A stretch of 64,000 bases of DNA, taken from contig NZ_JBDFMO010000001.1 of NCBI RefSeq assembly GCF_047238305.1, positions 2,046,001 to 2,110,000 of the forward strand, in the 5' to 3' direction. Position numbers and translations under genes: made by a program. This stretch comes from Ferdinandcohnia sp047238305. Lineage in GTDB: Bacteria; Bacillota; Bacilli; Bacillales; Bacillaceae_L. Below, piece by piece: positions 50,319-58,414 of this stretch. The notes beneath the pieces were generated by a model, which saw nothing but the letters and a program-made list of their open reading frames with translations, searched no databases and was not told the origin of the DNA. Numbering within the stretch: position 1 is the stretch's first letter; each line of letters opens with the position of its first letter.

Positions 50319-50522
50319 TTACCCACAAAAATAAAAAGAACCATCATTTCCATCAGTGAATGATTGGTTCTTATATTTGGTACGGTATAAGTGATCCTTT
50401 TTCGTTTTTGTCATTCTTGATTGCATATCAATTAATGCAAATGGGCTTCTTCCGTTTTCGGGATTTCGCTTTCCTTCACGTACAAGTTTTTCACGCTTTT
50501 TCCGAGCGTTTGATTTTGCCAT
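50319..50522 (-). CDS. Small basic protein (67 aa), unrecognised
   Basis: Frame MAKSNARKKREKLVREGKRN, followed by PENGRSPFALIDMQSRMTKT and a Lys/Asn-rich end with SFYFCG. AGAGGTGAT on the minus strand lies just before ATG 50522, a strong binding site; two in-frame ATG codons further up overlap it. The charge pattern, highly basic and hydrophilic, resembles small nucleic-acid- or ribosome-associated Bacillus proteins, but I cannot name a family. Confidence 0.7.
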   Translation of the reverse strand: MAKSNARKKREKLVREGKRNPENGRSPFALIDMQSRMTKTKKDHLYRTKYKNQSFTDGNDGSFYFCG

Positions 50523-50677
50523 CTTCATCACCTCTTCAAAATATTTACATCTTCAGTATACATCGTTTATCCGTAAGTTTCCATCGCGAATTTTTCAAGT
50601 TAATGGGCATATTCCCAAACAGAACCCAAATGCTTGAATAGGATATAAACGAGAATTAAATTGGGGAGGTGCCAATT

Positions 50678-50797
50678 TTGGCTGATAACAAAGAAATGGA
50701 AAACCGTGAAGAACAAGAAACACAACGAGTGGATGCATGGGAATTCTTTTGGGGGAGAAGACCAAGATCTCAAGAGGAAGAAATTGAAGAAGAATAG
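50678..50797 (+). CDS. Small acidic protein (39 aa), unrecognised
   Basis: TTG 50678 follows GGGGAGGTG by about 7 bases. The product begins MADNKEMENREEQETQRVDA, has a central aromatic patch WEFFWGRR and ends in an acidic run EEEIEEE. A strong terminator follows at once, so it is a complete small transcription unit. No family recognised. Confidence 0.65.
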   Translation: MADNKEMENREEQETQRVDAWEFFWGRRPRSQEEEIEEE

Positions 50798-50807
50798 ACT
50801 TTTCAAT

Positions 50808-50860
50808 AGTACCTGTCACCATAGGAAAAACGTCCTGTGGTGATTGGTACTTTTCTTTTA
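50808..50860 (+). terminator. Long-stem terminator
   Basis: AGTACC...TGTCACCATAGG pairs with CCTGTGGTGA...GGTACT, an interrupted stem of about 17 bp, followed by TTTTCTTTTA. Confidence 0.8.
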
Positions 50861-50989
50861 CTGTAGGAGCGATCCAAATGGGGATAAAATAATGGTAGAA
50901 AGTAGATACATAAAATTATAGAATATATATATGTAAACTGATATTTGTTATTGGTTGACAATGAAGCTTCGAAAAGATAGGGGGCTATT

Positions 50990-51406
50990 ATGTATAAACT
51001 GCGCGGTCATCACTTATTTTGCCTTTTGGGCTATCGAGGAATGGGCTATTCTCAGGAATATGTGGAAAATATGACGATTGTTCATCAAACCCTTAGAAAG
51101 AATCCGAAAACATTAGTTCAAATTGTAAAAGGACCGGATCATTTATGCGAAAAATATCCAAACAACGGGAAATACCATTGTGAAGACAATTCCATCTACG
51201 AAAGGGATGCTCAAATTCTAGAAAAAATGGGCCTCCGAATTGGACAAATTTTGAGATGGGAGGACGTCGAATCACGAATCCAAAGGCATGTCGTGCCATC
51301 CGATATTCAAACAGTCTGCGAGTCCTGTTCGTGGCGTTCATATGGCGTTTGTGAAGAAGGAGTACAAGAAGTTCTGGACGGAAAAGGACTACGAGAAGTC
51401 AATTAA
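50990..51406 (+). CDS. DUF1284 protein
   Basis: 138 residues beginning MYKLRGHHLFCLLGYRGMGY, the DUF1284 signature, with further Cys in DHLCEKYP, YHCEDNSIYERD, TVCESCSWRSYGVCEEG. The Cys pattern suggests an iron-sulfur cluster or zinc, but the family has no assigned function known to me. GGGGG precedes ATG 50990. Probably monocistronic. Confidence 0.85.
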   Translation: MYKLRGHHLFCLLGYRGMGYSQEYVENMTIVHQTLRKNPKTLVQIVKGPDHLCEKYPNNGKYHCEDNSIYERDAQILEKMGLRIGQILRWEDVESRIQRHVVPSDIQTVCESCSWRSYGVCEEGVQEVLDGKGLREVN

Positions 51407-51433
51407 AAAATGCCTAGAGATAGGCATTTTTTT
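51405..51433. terminator. Bidirectional terminator
   Basis: TGCCTA/TAGGCA with loop GAGA, flanked by six A and seven T, so it works for the convergent DUF1284 and DUF1646 genes. Confidence 0.88.
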
Positions 51434-52448
51434 ATATCAAATAGATAATTAAGTAATATCCAAGCATGACACAAAGCCCGACTGGTACGCCAAACTTCGC
51501 CCATTCTTTACTGGTAATGTCTAGTTTTCCTGCGGCAATGATATTCGGAATGTTACCTGGAATCAGCATTCCTCCACTAATCAATAAGCCTAGTAAAATT
51601 GATTGAATCGTAAAATGGTCCATCGCTGGACTAATTTCTGCAGCTGCTAAAGTGGCATTATCGAGAATCGCGGAAATCATGTTTAACCAGTAAAGTAACA
51701 ATGGATCAAGTCCGATGAAATAACGATTGATCATTGGCTCAAAGCCTGAACCTAATAAGGTTAACCCCATTACGAAAAAATAAATCTTCAGGGCTCGTAC
51801 GAAAATTTCCTCATAGGTCTCACGATTTGATTCTTTTTCAATTGATACTTTTTTCCGTTTTGGTGGTTCAACTACAAAGGTTGCCAACAAACCAAAAAGA
51901 AGGAATGAAGCAAATATTTGTGGACCAATTAAACCGATTAAAAAGAAAAACTCTTCATTAAGCTTACTAATGGCAATCGTTGATAGAGGTTCTCCGATTG
52001 GGGTCAGCGCTGCGCCCAATCCAATTGAAAAACAGGAAATTACGACGAAGCGGATTGCAGATCCACGCTCAAGTCTCAACGAAGTTACAATCAATACAAG
52101 TACAAGTGCCGCTATGATGGCTGTTATTATACTTGAAATCAGCCCTAAAAAGATGACAACGATCCCAATAAATAAGCGAAATGGGATTTTGCGACTCATT
52201 CCAACGATGGATTTTTGCAAGGTTGCATGAAACCATTTAAATAATAGCCCCGCAATTAAAACGGCTAGTGTAATTTTAATGGGATCATAGGATGCTCGTA
52301 TAAAAAGCTGGCTACTGAATACACCACCAACAACCGCAGCAAGAAGCCCCATGAAAAAGAGAAAGACCTCTAAATTTTTTTCGATAAGCTTAACTGAAAA
52401 TGGTAAAAGCAAAACAAGGATTAAAATCACTAATAGACCGAAAAACAT
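51432..52448 (-). CDS. DUF1646 membrane protein (putative cation transporter)
   Basis: 338 residues with about ten hydrophobic helices. DUF1646 text: GLGAALTPIGEPLSTIAISKLNEEF, LNMISAILDNATLAAAEISPAM and SGGMLIPGNIPNIIAAGKLDITSKEWAKFGVPVGL, arranged like the two inverted repeats of the ArsB/NhaD ion-transporter superfamily. GGGGGAAT precedes the start on the minus strand. The transported ion is unknown. Confidence 0.85.
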   Translation of the reverse strand: MFFGLLVILILVLLLPFSVKLIEKNLEVFLFFMGLLAAVVGGVFSSQLFIRASYDPIKITLAVLIAGLLFKWFHATLQKSIVGMSRKIPFRLFIGIVVIFLGLISSIITAIIAALVLVLIVTSLRLERGSAIRFVVISCFSIGLGAALTPIGEPLSTIAISKLNEEFFFLIGLIGPQIFASFLLFGLLATFVVEPPKRKKVSIEKESNRETYEEIFVRALKIYFFVMGLTLLGSGFEPMINRYFIGLDPLLLYWLNMISAILDNATLAAAEISPAMDHFTIQSILLGLLISGGMLIPGNIPNIIAAGKLDITSKEWAKFGVPVGLCVMLGYYLIIYLI

Positions 52449-52595
52449 CTACATTCCCCCAACTTTCCTAATGTGTCCTCCCCTAAGCAAGTAATAAAAT
52501 CATATGCGTAAAATCGGACAAACTTGCTTATTTTTTCATTTACATAAGACAGCCCTTGGATTAAGCTTTGGGAGATTAGAAAATTAAAATAAGTT

Positions 52596-52623
52596 TGTAA
52601 CGAAAACGGATTACAAGGTACTA
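52596..52623 (+). promoter_or_regulatory. Possible ECF-sigma autoregulatory promoter
   Basis: TGTAAC at 52596-52601, 16 bases, GTACTA at 52618-52623. The AAC in the -35 region and the 16-bp spacing are typical of ECF sigma promoters, and the gene downstream codes for such a factor. Confidence 0.4.
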
Positions 52624-52665
52624 ATACAATGAATGAACAAAAATAAAACAGATAGGGAGAGGAAA

Positions 52666-53157
52666 ATGGAGCTAGAGGAGCTATATAAAGAAGTACAACC
52701 ACGAATATATGCTTTTTTCTTTATCAAAACCTCTAGCAAAGAGATTGCGGAAGACTTAACGCAAGAGGTTTTCTATGAAGCACTTAAAAGCATTCATACC
52801 TTTTCGCAGCAATCAACAATCCAGACGTGGTTATTCTCCATTGCGAAAAATCGATTGTTAAAGCATTATCGCTCCAAAAAATATAAGACGCAGCTAAACG
52901 AGTTGCTTAAAAAAGAAAAAGGGGAATCGACTACACCGGAGGAGGAAGTACTAAAACGGGAAGTGAAACAAAGTCTAATCGAGCATATCAACCGGTTAGA
53001 TGATGTATCAAAAGAAGTTGTAACACTAAGAATCTACGGAGAGTTATCGTTTAAAGAGATTGGCAGCTTGCTAGGAAAAAGTGAAAACTTTGCCAGAGTC
53101 ACATTTCACCGGGCAAAACTTAAGCTTCATAAGGAAATGGAGGGATATCATGGATAA
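52666..53157 (+). CDS. ECF-type RNA polymerase sigma factor
   Basis: 163 residues: region 2 (YAFFFIKTSSKEIAEDLTQEVFYEALKSIHTFSQQSTIQTWLFSIAKNRLLKHYR, about 13-70) and region 4 (LDDVSKEVVTLRIYGELSFKEIGSLLGKSENFARVTFHRAKLKL, about 108-155). ATG 52666 follows AGGGAGAGG; the frame is open upstream to 52633. The stop overlaps the anti-sigma gene by 8 bases. The stimulus is unknown; the membrane-bound partner suggests an envelope signal. Confidence 0.92.
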   Translation: MELEELYKEVQPRIYAFFFIKTSSKEIAEDLTQEVFYEALKSIHTFSQQSTIQTWLFSIAKNRLLKHYRSKKYKTQLNELLKKEKGESTTPEEEVLKREVKQSLIEHINRLDDVSKEVVTLRIYGELSFKEIGSLLGKSENFARVTFHRAKLKLHKEMEGYHG

Positions 53158-53728
53158 ACGTAAACAAGCAATCATTGAGGATTTGCTTCCTCTCTACAAT
53201 GAAGGACTGTTGAGTCCAGAAACGACCACATGGCTAGAGGAACAAATACAGCATAACCAAGAACTACAAAAGCTCATGGACCAAGCAATGACTCCGCTCG
53301 AAAAGGATGAAATCGAATCGCCTGTTCAGCACGATAAAATGATCACAAACATCAAAAGAAGGCTCGCACTCTATCAACTCATTTTTGTTGGACTATCCTT
53401 TTTCCTTGCCATTCAAACATCCATGCTCAATGAAAGCTTTGGTTTTATTTTATGGTATGCAGTACTTGGATTACTCACTTACCTCTTTTACAAAGATATG
53501 AAAATTGTTTTTTACATCTCATTTATCCCAATCTTTATTTGGTCACTTGGTGGTAATATAGGTGACTTTATACAAGGGGACATGGGATCCACAGTTTCAT
53601 TCGGGCAGTTTTTATGGCAATCCTTTATGGGATCCATCTTGGTAACCTTGATTCATTATTTATTTGCTTTTATCGGCAGCATGATTGGATTTTTATATTT
53701 AAAAATAAGGAATGGTGAGGATAAATGA
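53150..53728 (+). CDS. Probable membrane anti-sigma factor, cysteine-free
   Basis: 192 residues: N-terminal cytoplasmic segment IIEDLLPLYNEGLLSPETTTWLEEQIQHNQEL (about 8-40), which has the outline of an anti-sigma zf-HC2 domain but no Cys, so no zinc; then four hydrophobic helices (about 78-95, 101-120, 127-145, 163-188). ATG 53150 follows GGAGGG. It overlaps the sigma gene and the next gene, the normal order for an ECF operon. Binding to the sigma factor is inferred from this arrangement. Confidence 0.78.
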   Translation: MDKRKQAIIEDLLPLYNEGLLSPETTTWLEEQIQHNQELQKLMDQAMTPLEKDEIESPVQHDKMITNIKRRLALYQLIFVGLSFFLAIQTSMLNESFGFILWYAVLGLLTYLFYKDMKIVFYISFIPIFIWSLGGNIGDFIQGDMGSTVSFGQFLWQSFMGSILVTLIHYLFAFIGSMIGFLYLKIRNGEDK

Positions 53729-54465
53729 AAAAACGAAAAATAATGTATAGTATTCTACTTGGTTTGCTCGTTTTGTTCGTCCTATATATTTATAACGAAT
53801 TTAATGGAAATCCAGTGAGTAAACTATATTCGACAAAAGTTCTTGAGAATTATCTAGAGGAGACGTACCCTGACCGTGAGTTCCGGATTGAGGAGGGATT
53901 CTATAATTTTAAGTTTTCAAGCTATGATTTTAATGTAATTGAAATTGGTGCGACTCCCCCTAATGAGAATGGACCAAAGACATATGAATTTAACGTTAGA
54001 GGATTTTTAAGACCTTATGTGATTCTTGACTCCATTTACACAGAGAATTTAGATGAGCCAGTAATGGAAAAATTAAGTGCGGAAGCTCAAACGGAAATTA
54101 CTGCTTTACTGAAGCAATCCGTTCCGACTGTGAAAGGAATCGGAGTTTCATTAGAGGTTCAAAAAGGTGATTATGACATGAATACAACATGGAGCAAGGA
54201 TATGAAACTAGAAAAGCCAATCGGTATGCATATTGTGTTGGATTCAACCCAATCAACAAAGGAAGATGTTTTAACGGAGTCCCAAGTCATTCAAAAGGTT
54301 CTCAATGAAAATAACTATTCCTATGAATATGTCACCATTAACGGGAACATCATTGATGACGCTAATGCCGAATATGTAAAAGATGATACGGGATATGTAA
54401 AGTATTATGTTTCATTTGAAATGGTCACAGACATTGAGTTGAAGGATATTGAGGTAATTGAATAG
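53725..54465 (+). CDS. Membrane-anchored extracytoplasmic protein of the ECF operon
   Basis: 246 residues: one N-terminal membrane helix (about 7-24, SILLGLLVLFVLYIY) followed by a soluble domain with many Tyr and acidic residues. It resembles YfjL-like Bacillus proteins, but only loosely. It overlaps the anti-sigma gene by 4 bases (ATGA), so it is the third gene of the ECF operon and may be a sensor or target at the cell surface. No catalytic motif is seen. Confidence 0.75.
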   Translation: MKKRKIMYSILLGLLVLFVLYIYNEFNGNPVSKLYSTKVLENYLEETYPDREFRIEEGFYNFKFSSYDFNVIEIGATPPNENGPKTYEFNVRGFLRPYVILDSIYTENLDEPVMEKLSAEAQTEITALLKQSVPTVKGIGVSLEVQKGDYDMNTTWSKDMKLEKPIGMHIVLDSTQSTKEDVLTESQVIQKVLNENNYSYEYVTINGNIIDDANAEYVKDDTGYVKYYVSFEMVTDIELKDIEVIE

Positions 54466-54479
54466 CTGAAAAATAAATC

Positions 54480-54512
54480 AACATCTCTCTTCTTTTTAGA
54501 GGGATGTTTTTT
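54480..54512 (+). terminator. Terminator of the ECF sigma operon
   Basis: AACATCTCTC/GAGGGATGTT (one wobble) followed by TTTT. Confidence 0.8.
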
Positions 54513-54513
54513 A

Positions 54514-54575
54514 TTGACATTTAATATGGTGCGAATTATAGTTAACTTTGTTAATAGTTAAATAGTTTAACTATT
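54514..54575 (+). promoter_or_regulatory. marR-mmpL promoter and palindromic operator
   Basis: TTGACA at 54514-54519, 17 bases, TATAGT at 54537-54542. Just downstream, AATAGTTAAA (54553-54562) and TTTAACTATT (54566-54575) form a perfect inverted repeat with a 3-base centre, and a related half-site TAGTTAAC lies over the -10 box. This is the pattern of MarR self-repression. Confidence 0.8.
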
Positions 54576-54602
54576 ATTTAATAATGTGAGGTGATTACAA
54601 CT

Positions 54603-55070
54603 ATGGCTATAACAAACATTAAAGAATTAGTTGATTCTTATATAGATGTATCTTTTTCAGTAAATACCACCGCGGAGTCGCTTGTGAAGGAACAAATCGG
54701 AAGTGACCTTACAAATGAACAGCATTATACACTGCGCTACATAAATAAGGTAGGTTCTAGCACATCAACAGAACTTGCAGAAGTCTTTGAAGTAAAAAAG
54801 AGTGCGATTACAGCCATCATTAATCGCCTTTTTGAAAAGGGTTTGATTCAAAGAACACGGGATGAAAATGACCGGAGAATTGTTTACTTAACATTGTCAA
54901 ACGAAGGAAATGAACTATTTACCAAGACAGAGGAGCGGGTTCATAAGCTAGTCGAATCGATCATTGGTGAATTTTCTGAAGAGGAAATTGTTCAATTTCT
55001 AAAAACGTATGAAAAGCTAAATGGAATCCTACAACAAATCAAAAATAACAGGGTGGTGGATAAAGTATGA
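54603..55070 (+). CDS. MarR-family regulator of the MMPL exporter
   Basis: 155 residues with the winged helix-turn-helix LTNEQHYTLRYINKVGSSTSTELAEVFEVKKSAITAIINRLFEKGLIQRTRDENDRRIVYLTLS (about 38-102) and flanking dimer helices. The start is ATG 54603, with GAGGTGAT upstream (54588-54595). The stop overlaps the transporter gene by 4 bases, so it almost certainly represses its own operon through the palindrome at 54553. Confidence 0.9.
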   Translation: MAITNIKELVDSYIDVSFSVNTTAESLVKEQIGSDLTNEQHYTLRYINKVGSSTSTELAEVFEVKKSAITAIINRLFEKGLIQRTRDENDRRIVYLTLSNEGNELFTKTEERVHKLVESIIGEFSEEEIVQFLKTYEKLNGILQQIKNNRVVDKV

Positions 55071-58000
55071 ATTTTATCATCAAACGGAAGTGGTTTGTCT
55101 TAATTGCATGGATTGTTGTTGTGGCTGGATTATTTCTTGCAGCTCCAAATATGGCGGATCTTGTCCGTGAAAAGGGTCAAATCACCGTTCCAGACGAATA
55201 CTCATCCTCCATTGCAGGAAAAATTTTAAGCGATGCCCAATCCCAGGAGGGTGGCGGAAATGAAACACAGGTTGCACTTGTGTTTCACGATGAAAAGAAG
55301 CTAACCGAAGACGAAATCAATGAAGCTGAACGGGCAATCCGACTTCTTGAAGAAAAGAAAGACGAGATCGGGATTACCGAAATTTTGACTCATTTTAACG
55401 AAGATTCATTGAAGGAACAGCTAGTTTCAGAGGATGGGAAATCAATCCTAGCATCTTTAACAGTAAGCTGGAACGATCGTGAACCAAAAGAAGTTGGCGA
55501 AGCTTTATATCAGGCAATTGAAGATGTTAAGGTTGATCACTATTACACAAGTGAATGGCTTATTACCGAGGACCTGATGACGAGTGCTCAAGAAGGCTTG
55601 AAAAAGACAGAAGGTATAACAGTTGTCTTCATTCTGGTCGTTCTTTTACTTGTATTTCGATCATTAATTGCACCTATTATTCCACTTGTGACAGTTGGAT
55701 TTGCTTATCTTGCGTCACAATCGATCGTTGCGATGCTGGTTGATCAATTTGACTTTCCAATATCCACCTACACACAGATTTTCTTAGTTGCAGTTTTATT
55801 TGGAATTGGAACCGACTACTGTATTTTGCTATTGAGTCGCTTTAAAGAGGAGCTTTCACATCGAGAGAGCTTAACAGAAGCGATAATTGAAACGTATAAA
55901 AACGCAGGACGCACTGTTCTGTTTAGTGGGATTGCGGTCATGATTGGATTTGCGGCAATTGGGTTTTCACAATTTATTTTATATCAATCTGCAGTCGCTG
56001 TAGCAGTTGGGGTAGCCCTTTTATTAGCTGCCTTGTTTACGGTCGTTCCATTTTTTATGGCTGTTTTAGGGAAAAAAATATTCTGGCCATCTAAGAAAAA
56101 CTTAGAACATGGGGACAGCAAAATCTGGGAAGCGGCTGGTCGTTTCTCATTAGGTCGTCCATTGTTATCGTTATTAGTTGTAGCGGCAATCGTTGCTCCA
56201 TTTTTATTTGTATATGATGGAGACATCTCCTATGATTCATTAGAAGAATTAAGTGGTGATGTAAATTCTATCAAAGCCTTCAACGCCATCGCAGGCAGCT
56301 TCGGACCAGGTGAATCTATGCCAACTCAAATCGTTTTAAAAAATGATGAGGCGATGGACTCCACCGAATATATCGAACTGGCAGAAAAAATCAGCCAAGA
56401 AGTGGAAAAGGTAGACTTAGTTGACACAGTTCGCTCTGTCACACGACCGACAGGCGAACCAATCGAGGACCTATTTGTGATAAACCAAGCTAAAACACTT
56501 GAGGAAGGTCTTGGTGAAGGGAAAGATGGACTCACTCAAATTAAGGATGGCTTAGAGGAAGCAGGTAGTGAGCTCGCAAAATCAGAGCCGGAACTTAAAA
56601 CGGCTACAGATGGAATCGGTGAGTTAATCACAGGTACAAACCAAGTCAAATCAGGCCTTACCGAAATCCAATCCAATCTTTCAAAAATCGAGTCTGGCAT
56701 CCGTAGTGGAACAGCTGGAATTGACACGATGATTGCCGAGGTTGATAAGGCAAAAGCCGGCGCGGAAGAATTAGGCACCTATTATAATAATCTATTAGCA
56801 GGGTATAAAGATGCTCAAGGCGGTATTGCTACATTACTTGAACAGTACTCAGGAGTGGCTTTACAATTAGACCAATTATCAACTCAGTTAAATCAATTTA
56901 ACGAACAAGGGTTTATAGATTTTGAGGGCAGGCACCAAGGGGTTACCGCGGATCCATTTTACGGTGGTGTTAAAGAAAGCATTCTTACCTTACAACAAGG
57001 GATCCCTGCCATATCTGGTGGCATAAAGACATTAAATGGTCATCTATCAGTGGCAAATGATGGATTAATAGAAGCAAACGCTGGTTTCGAGCAGTTGTTG
57101 AAAGAGCAAGAAGCACTACCAGCAGGTTTTGAACAGCTAATTGCAGGCCTTGAAAAGCTTAAAGGAGGACTTCTTCAAGCGGCAAATGGGCAAGGTCAAA
57201 TTGTTCAAGGAATGCCACAAATCACAAATGGTTTAACCGGCATTAATGACGGCCAGAAGCAACTTCTTGATGGGTTCGGAAGCCTTGGTGGTCAAATCAC
57301 CCAATTAACAGATGGACTCACGCAAAGTGCTGAGGGGCTTGGACAGGTTTCAGATGGTTTAGGATCTGCTCAAGAATATTTATCTGACCTTTCAAACTCT
57401 GAAGAATTAAATGCTTTTTACATGCCAGAAGAAGTGCTTGAAAGTGATGATTTTGCACAGGTTCTTGATGTATACATGTCTAATGACCGTAAAATCATGA
57501 CATTGGATGTCATTTTTAAAGCAAACCCATATTCGAACGAAGCAATGGCTCAAATCGACGAAATTAATGCTGCTGTTGAAAGAGCAACGAAAGGTACAAA
57601 GCTTGAAAATGCTGATGTTGCACTGGGCGGTATCACAAGCACGAATACGGATTTAAGTAAAATGTCAGAACAGGACTATTCTCGAACAATTGTCTTGATG
57701 TTTATCGGGATTGCGCTTATTTTAATTTTCTTATTCCGTTCATTAATCATGCCAATTTATATCATCGGTTCATTGGTTTTAACCTATTACACATCAATGG
57801 CCATTAATGAAGTGATTTTTGTTAATATTCTTGGATATACCGGAATTAGCTGGGCAGTTCCATTCTTTGGATTTGTCATCCTCGTCGCACTTGGGGTTGA
57901 CTACAGTATCTTCTTAATGGACCGCTTTAATGAATTCCGTGATATCTCAGTGGCAGATGCGATGCTTCTCTCTATGAAGAAGATGGGAACTGTTATTATA

Positions 58001-58195
58001 TCAGCAGCCATTATTCTCGGAGGAACGTTTGCCGCAATGATGCCTTCTGGAATGCTATCGTTGCTGCAAATTGCGTCAATCACACTCGTCGGACTTATGT
58101 TATACGCATTTGTGATTCTGCCATTATTTATCCCAGTCATGGTTAAAAATTTTGGCATTGCCAACTGGTGGCCGTTCAAACGACCAACAAATTAA
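55067..58195 (+). CDS. MMPL/RND-family membrane exporter
   Basis: 1042 residues in MMPL layout: helix 1 at about 8-25; extracellular domain to about 185; helices 2-6 (about 186-345) with GTDYCILLLSRFKEEL; a second, very long extracellular domain (about 385-875) containing repeated GL-x6-GL turns (GLGEGKDGLTQIKDGLEEAG, then ITNGLTGINDGQKQLLDGFG) that predict a coiled coil; helices 7-12 (about 878-1030) with the mirror motif GVDYSIFLMDRFNEF. The Asp-Tyr pairs in helices 4 and 10 are the proton-relay positions of the family. Proton-driven export of a lipid or drug is likely. Confidence 0.92.
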   Translation: MNFIIKRKWFVLIAWIVVVAGLFLAAPNMADLVREKGQITVPDEYSSSIAGKILSDAQSQEGGGNETQVALVFHDEKKLTEDEINEAERAIRLLEEKKDEIGITEILTHFNEDSLKEQLVSEDGKSILASLTVSWNDREPKEVGEALYQAIEDVKVDHYYTSEWLITEDLMTSAQEGLKKTEGITVVFILVVLLLVFRSLIAPIIPLVTVGFAYLASQSIVAMLVDQFDFPISTYTQIFLVAVLFGIGTDYCILLLSRFKEELSHRESLTEAIIETYKNAGRTVLFSGIAVMIGFAAIGFSQFILYQSAVAVAVGVALLLAALFTVVPFFMAVLGKKIFWPSKKNLEHGDSKIWEAAGRFSLGRPLLSLLVVAAIVAPFLFVYDGDISYDSLEELSGDVNSIKAFNAIAGSFGPGESMPTQIVLKNDEAMDSTEYIELAEKISQEVEKVDLVDTVRSVTRPTGEPIEDLFVINQAKTLEEGLGEGKDGLTQIKDGLEEAGSELAKSEPELKTATDGIGELITGTNQVKSGLTEIQSNLSKIESGIRSGTAGIDTMIAEVDKAKAGAEELGTYYNNLLAGYKDAQGGIATLLEQYSGVALQLDQLSTQLNQFNEQGFIDFEGRHQGVTADPFYGGVKESILTLQQGIPAISGGIKTLNGHLSVANDGLIEANAGFEQLLKEQEALPAGFEQLIAGLEKLKGGLLQAANGQGQIVQGMPQITNGLTGINDGQKQLLDGFGSLGGQITQLTDGLTQSAEGLGQVSDGLGSAQEYLSDLSNSEELNAFYMPEEVLESDDFAQVLDVYMSNDRKIMTLDVIFKANPYSNEAMAQIDEINAAVERATKGTKLENADVALGGITSTNTDLSKMSEQDYSRTIVLMFIGIALILIFLFRSLIMPIYIIGSLVLTYYTSMAINEVIFVNILGYTGISWAVPFFGFVILVALGVDYSIFLMDRFNEFRDISVADAMLLSMKKMGTVIISAAIILGGTFAAMMPSGMLSLLQIASITLVGLMLYAFVILPLFIPVMVKNFGIANWWPFKRPTN

Positions 58196-58197
58196 CG

Positions 58198-58234
58198 AAA
58201 ATGAGGCTCCTTTCGCGGGGCCTCATTTATTTAT
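58198..58234 (+). terminator. Terminator of marR-mmpL
   Basis: ATGAGGCTCC/GGGGCCTCAT (one mismatch) followed by TTATTTATT. Confidence 0.75.
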
Positions 58235-58260
58235 TAGGCAGATTTTGCCGTTTAAAAAGT

Positions 58261-58352
58261 TTACTGTTTTTAATCCAGAAATACTGTTTTTAATTTTGTT
58301 TTACTGTTTTTAATATCGAAATACTGTTCATAACTAAAAAATACTGTTCTTA
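58261..58352. repeat. Tandem repeat, exact 20-bp period, five copies
   Basis: TACTGTTTTTAAT recurs, with ACTG at 58263, 58283, 58303, 58323 and 58343, exactly 20 bases apart; the last two copies are degenerate. It lies after the mmpL terminator and ends about 60 bases before the next gene. Confidence 0.85.
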
Positions 58353-58414
58353 GTCCCTCACTCAAGATAAATTCGAGATATAATAGTTGTACTAAATCAC
58401 GCCGGAGGACAAGC

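Noticed and set aside
50059..50328. 89-residue minus-strand frame rich in Phe/Tyr (FIDFI, FYRFYF repeats)
   Set aside because: Generated by the 20-bp AAATAAAATCGATAG array; not a gene.
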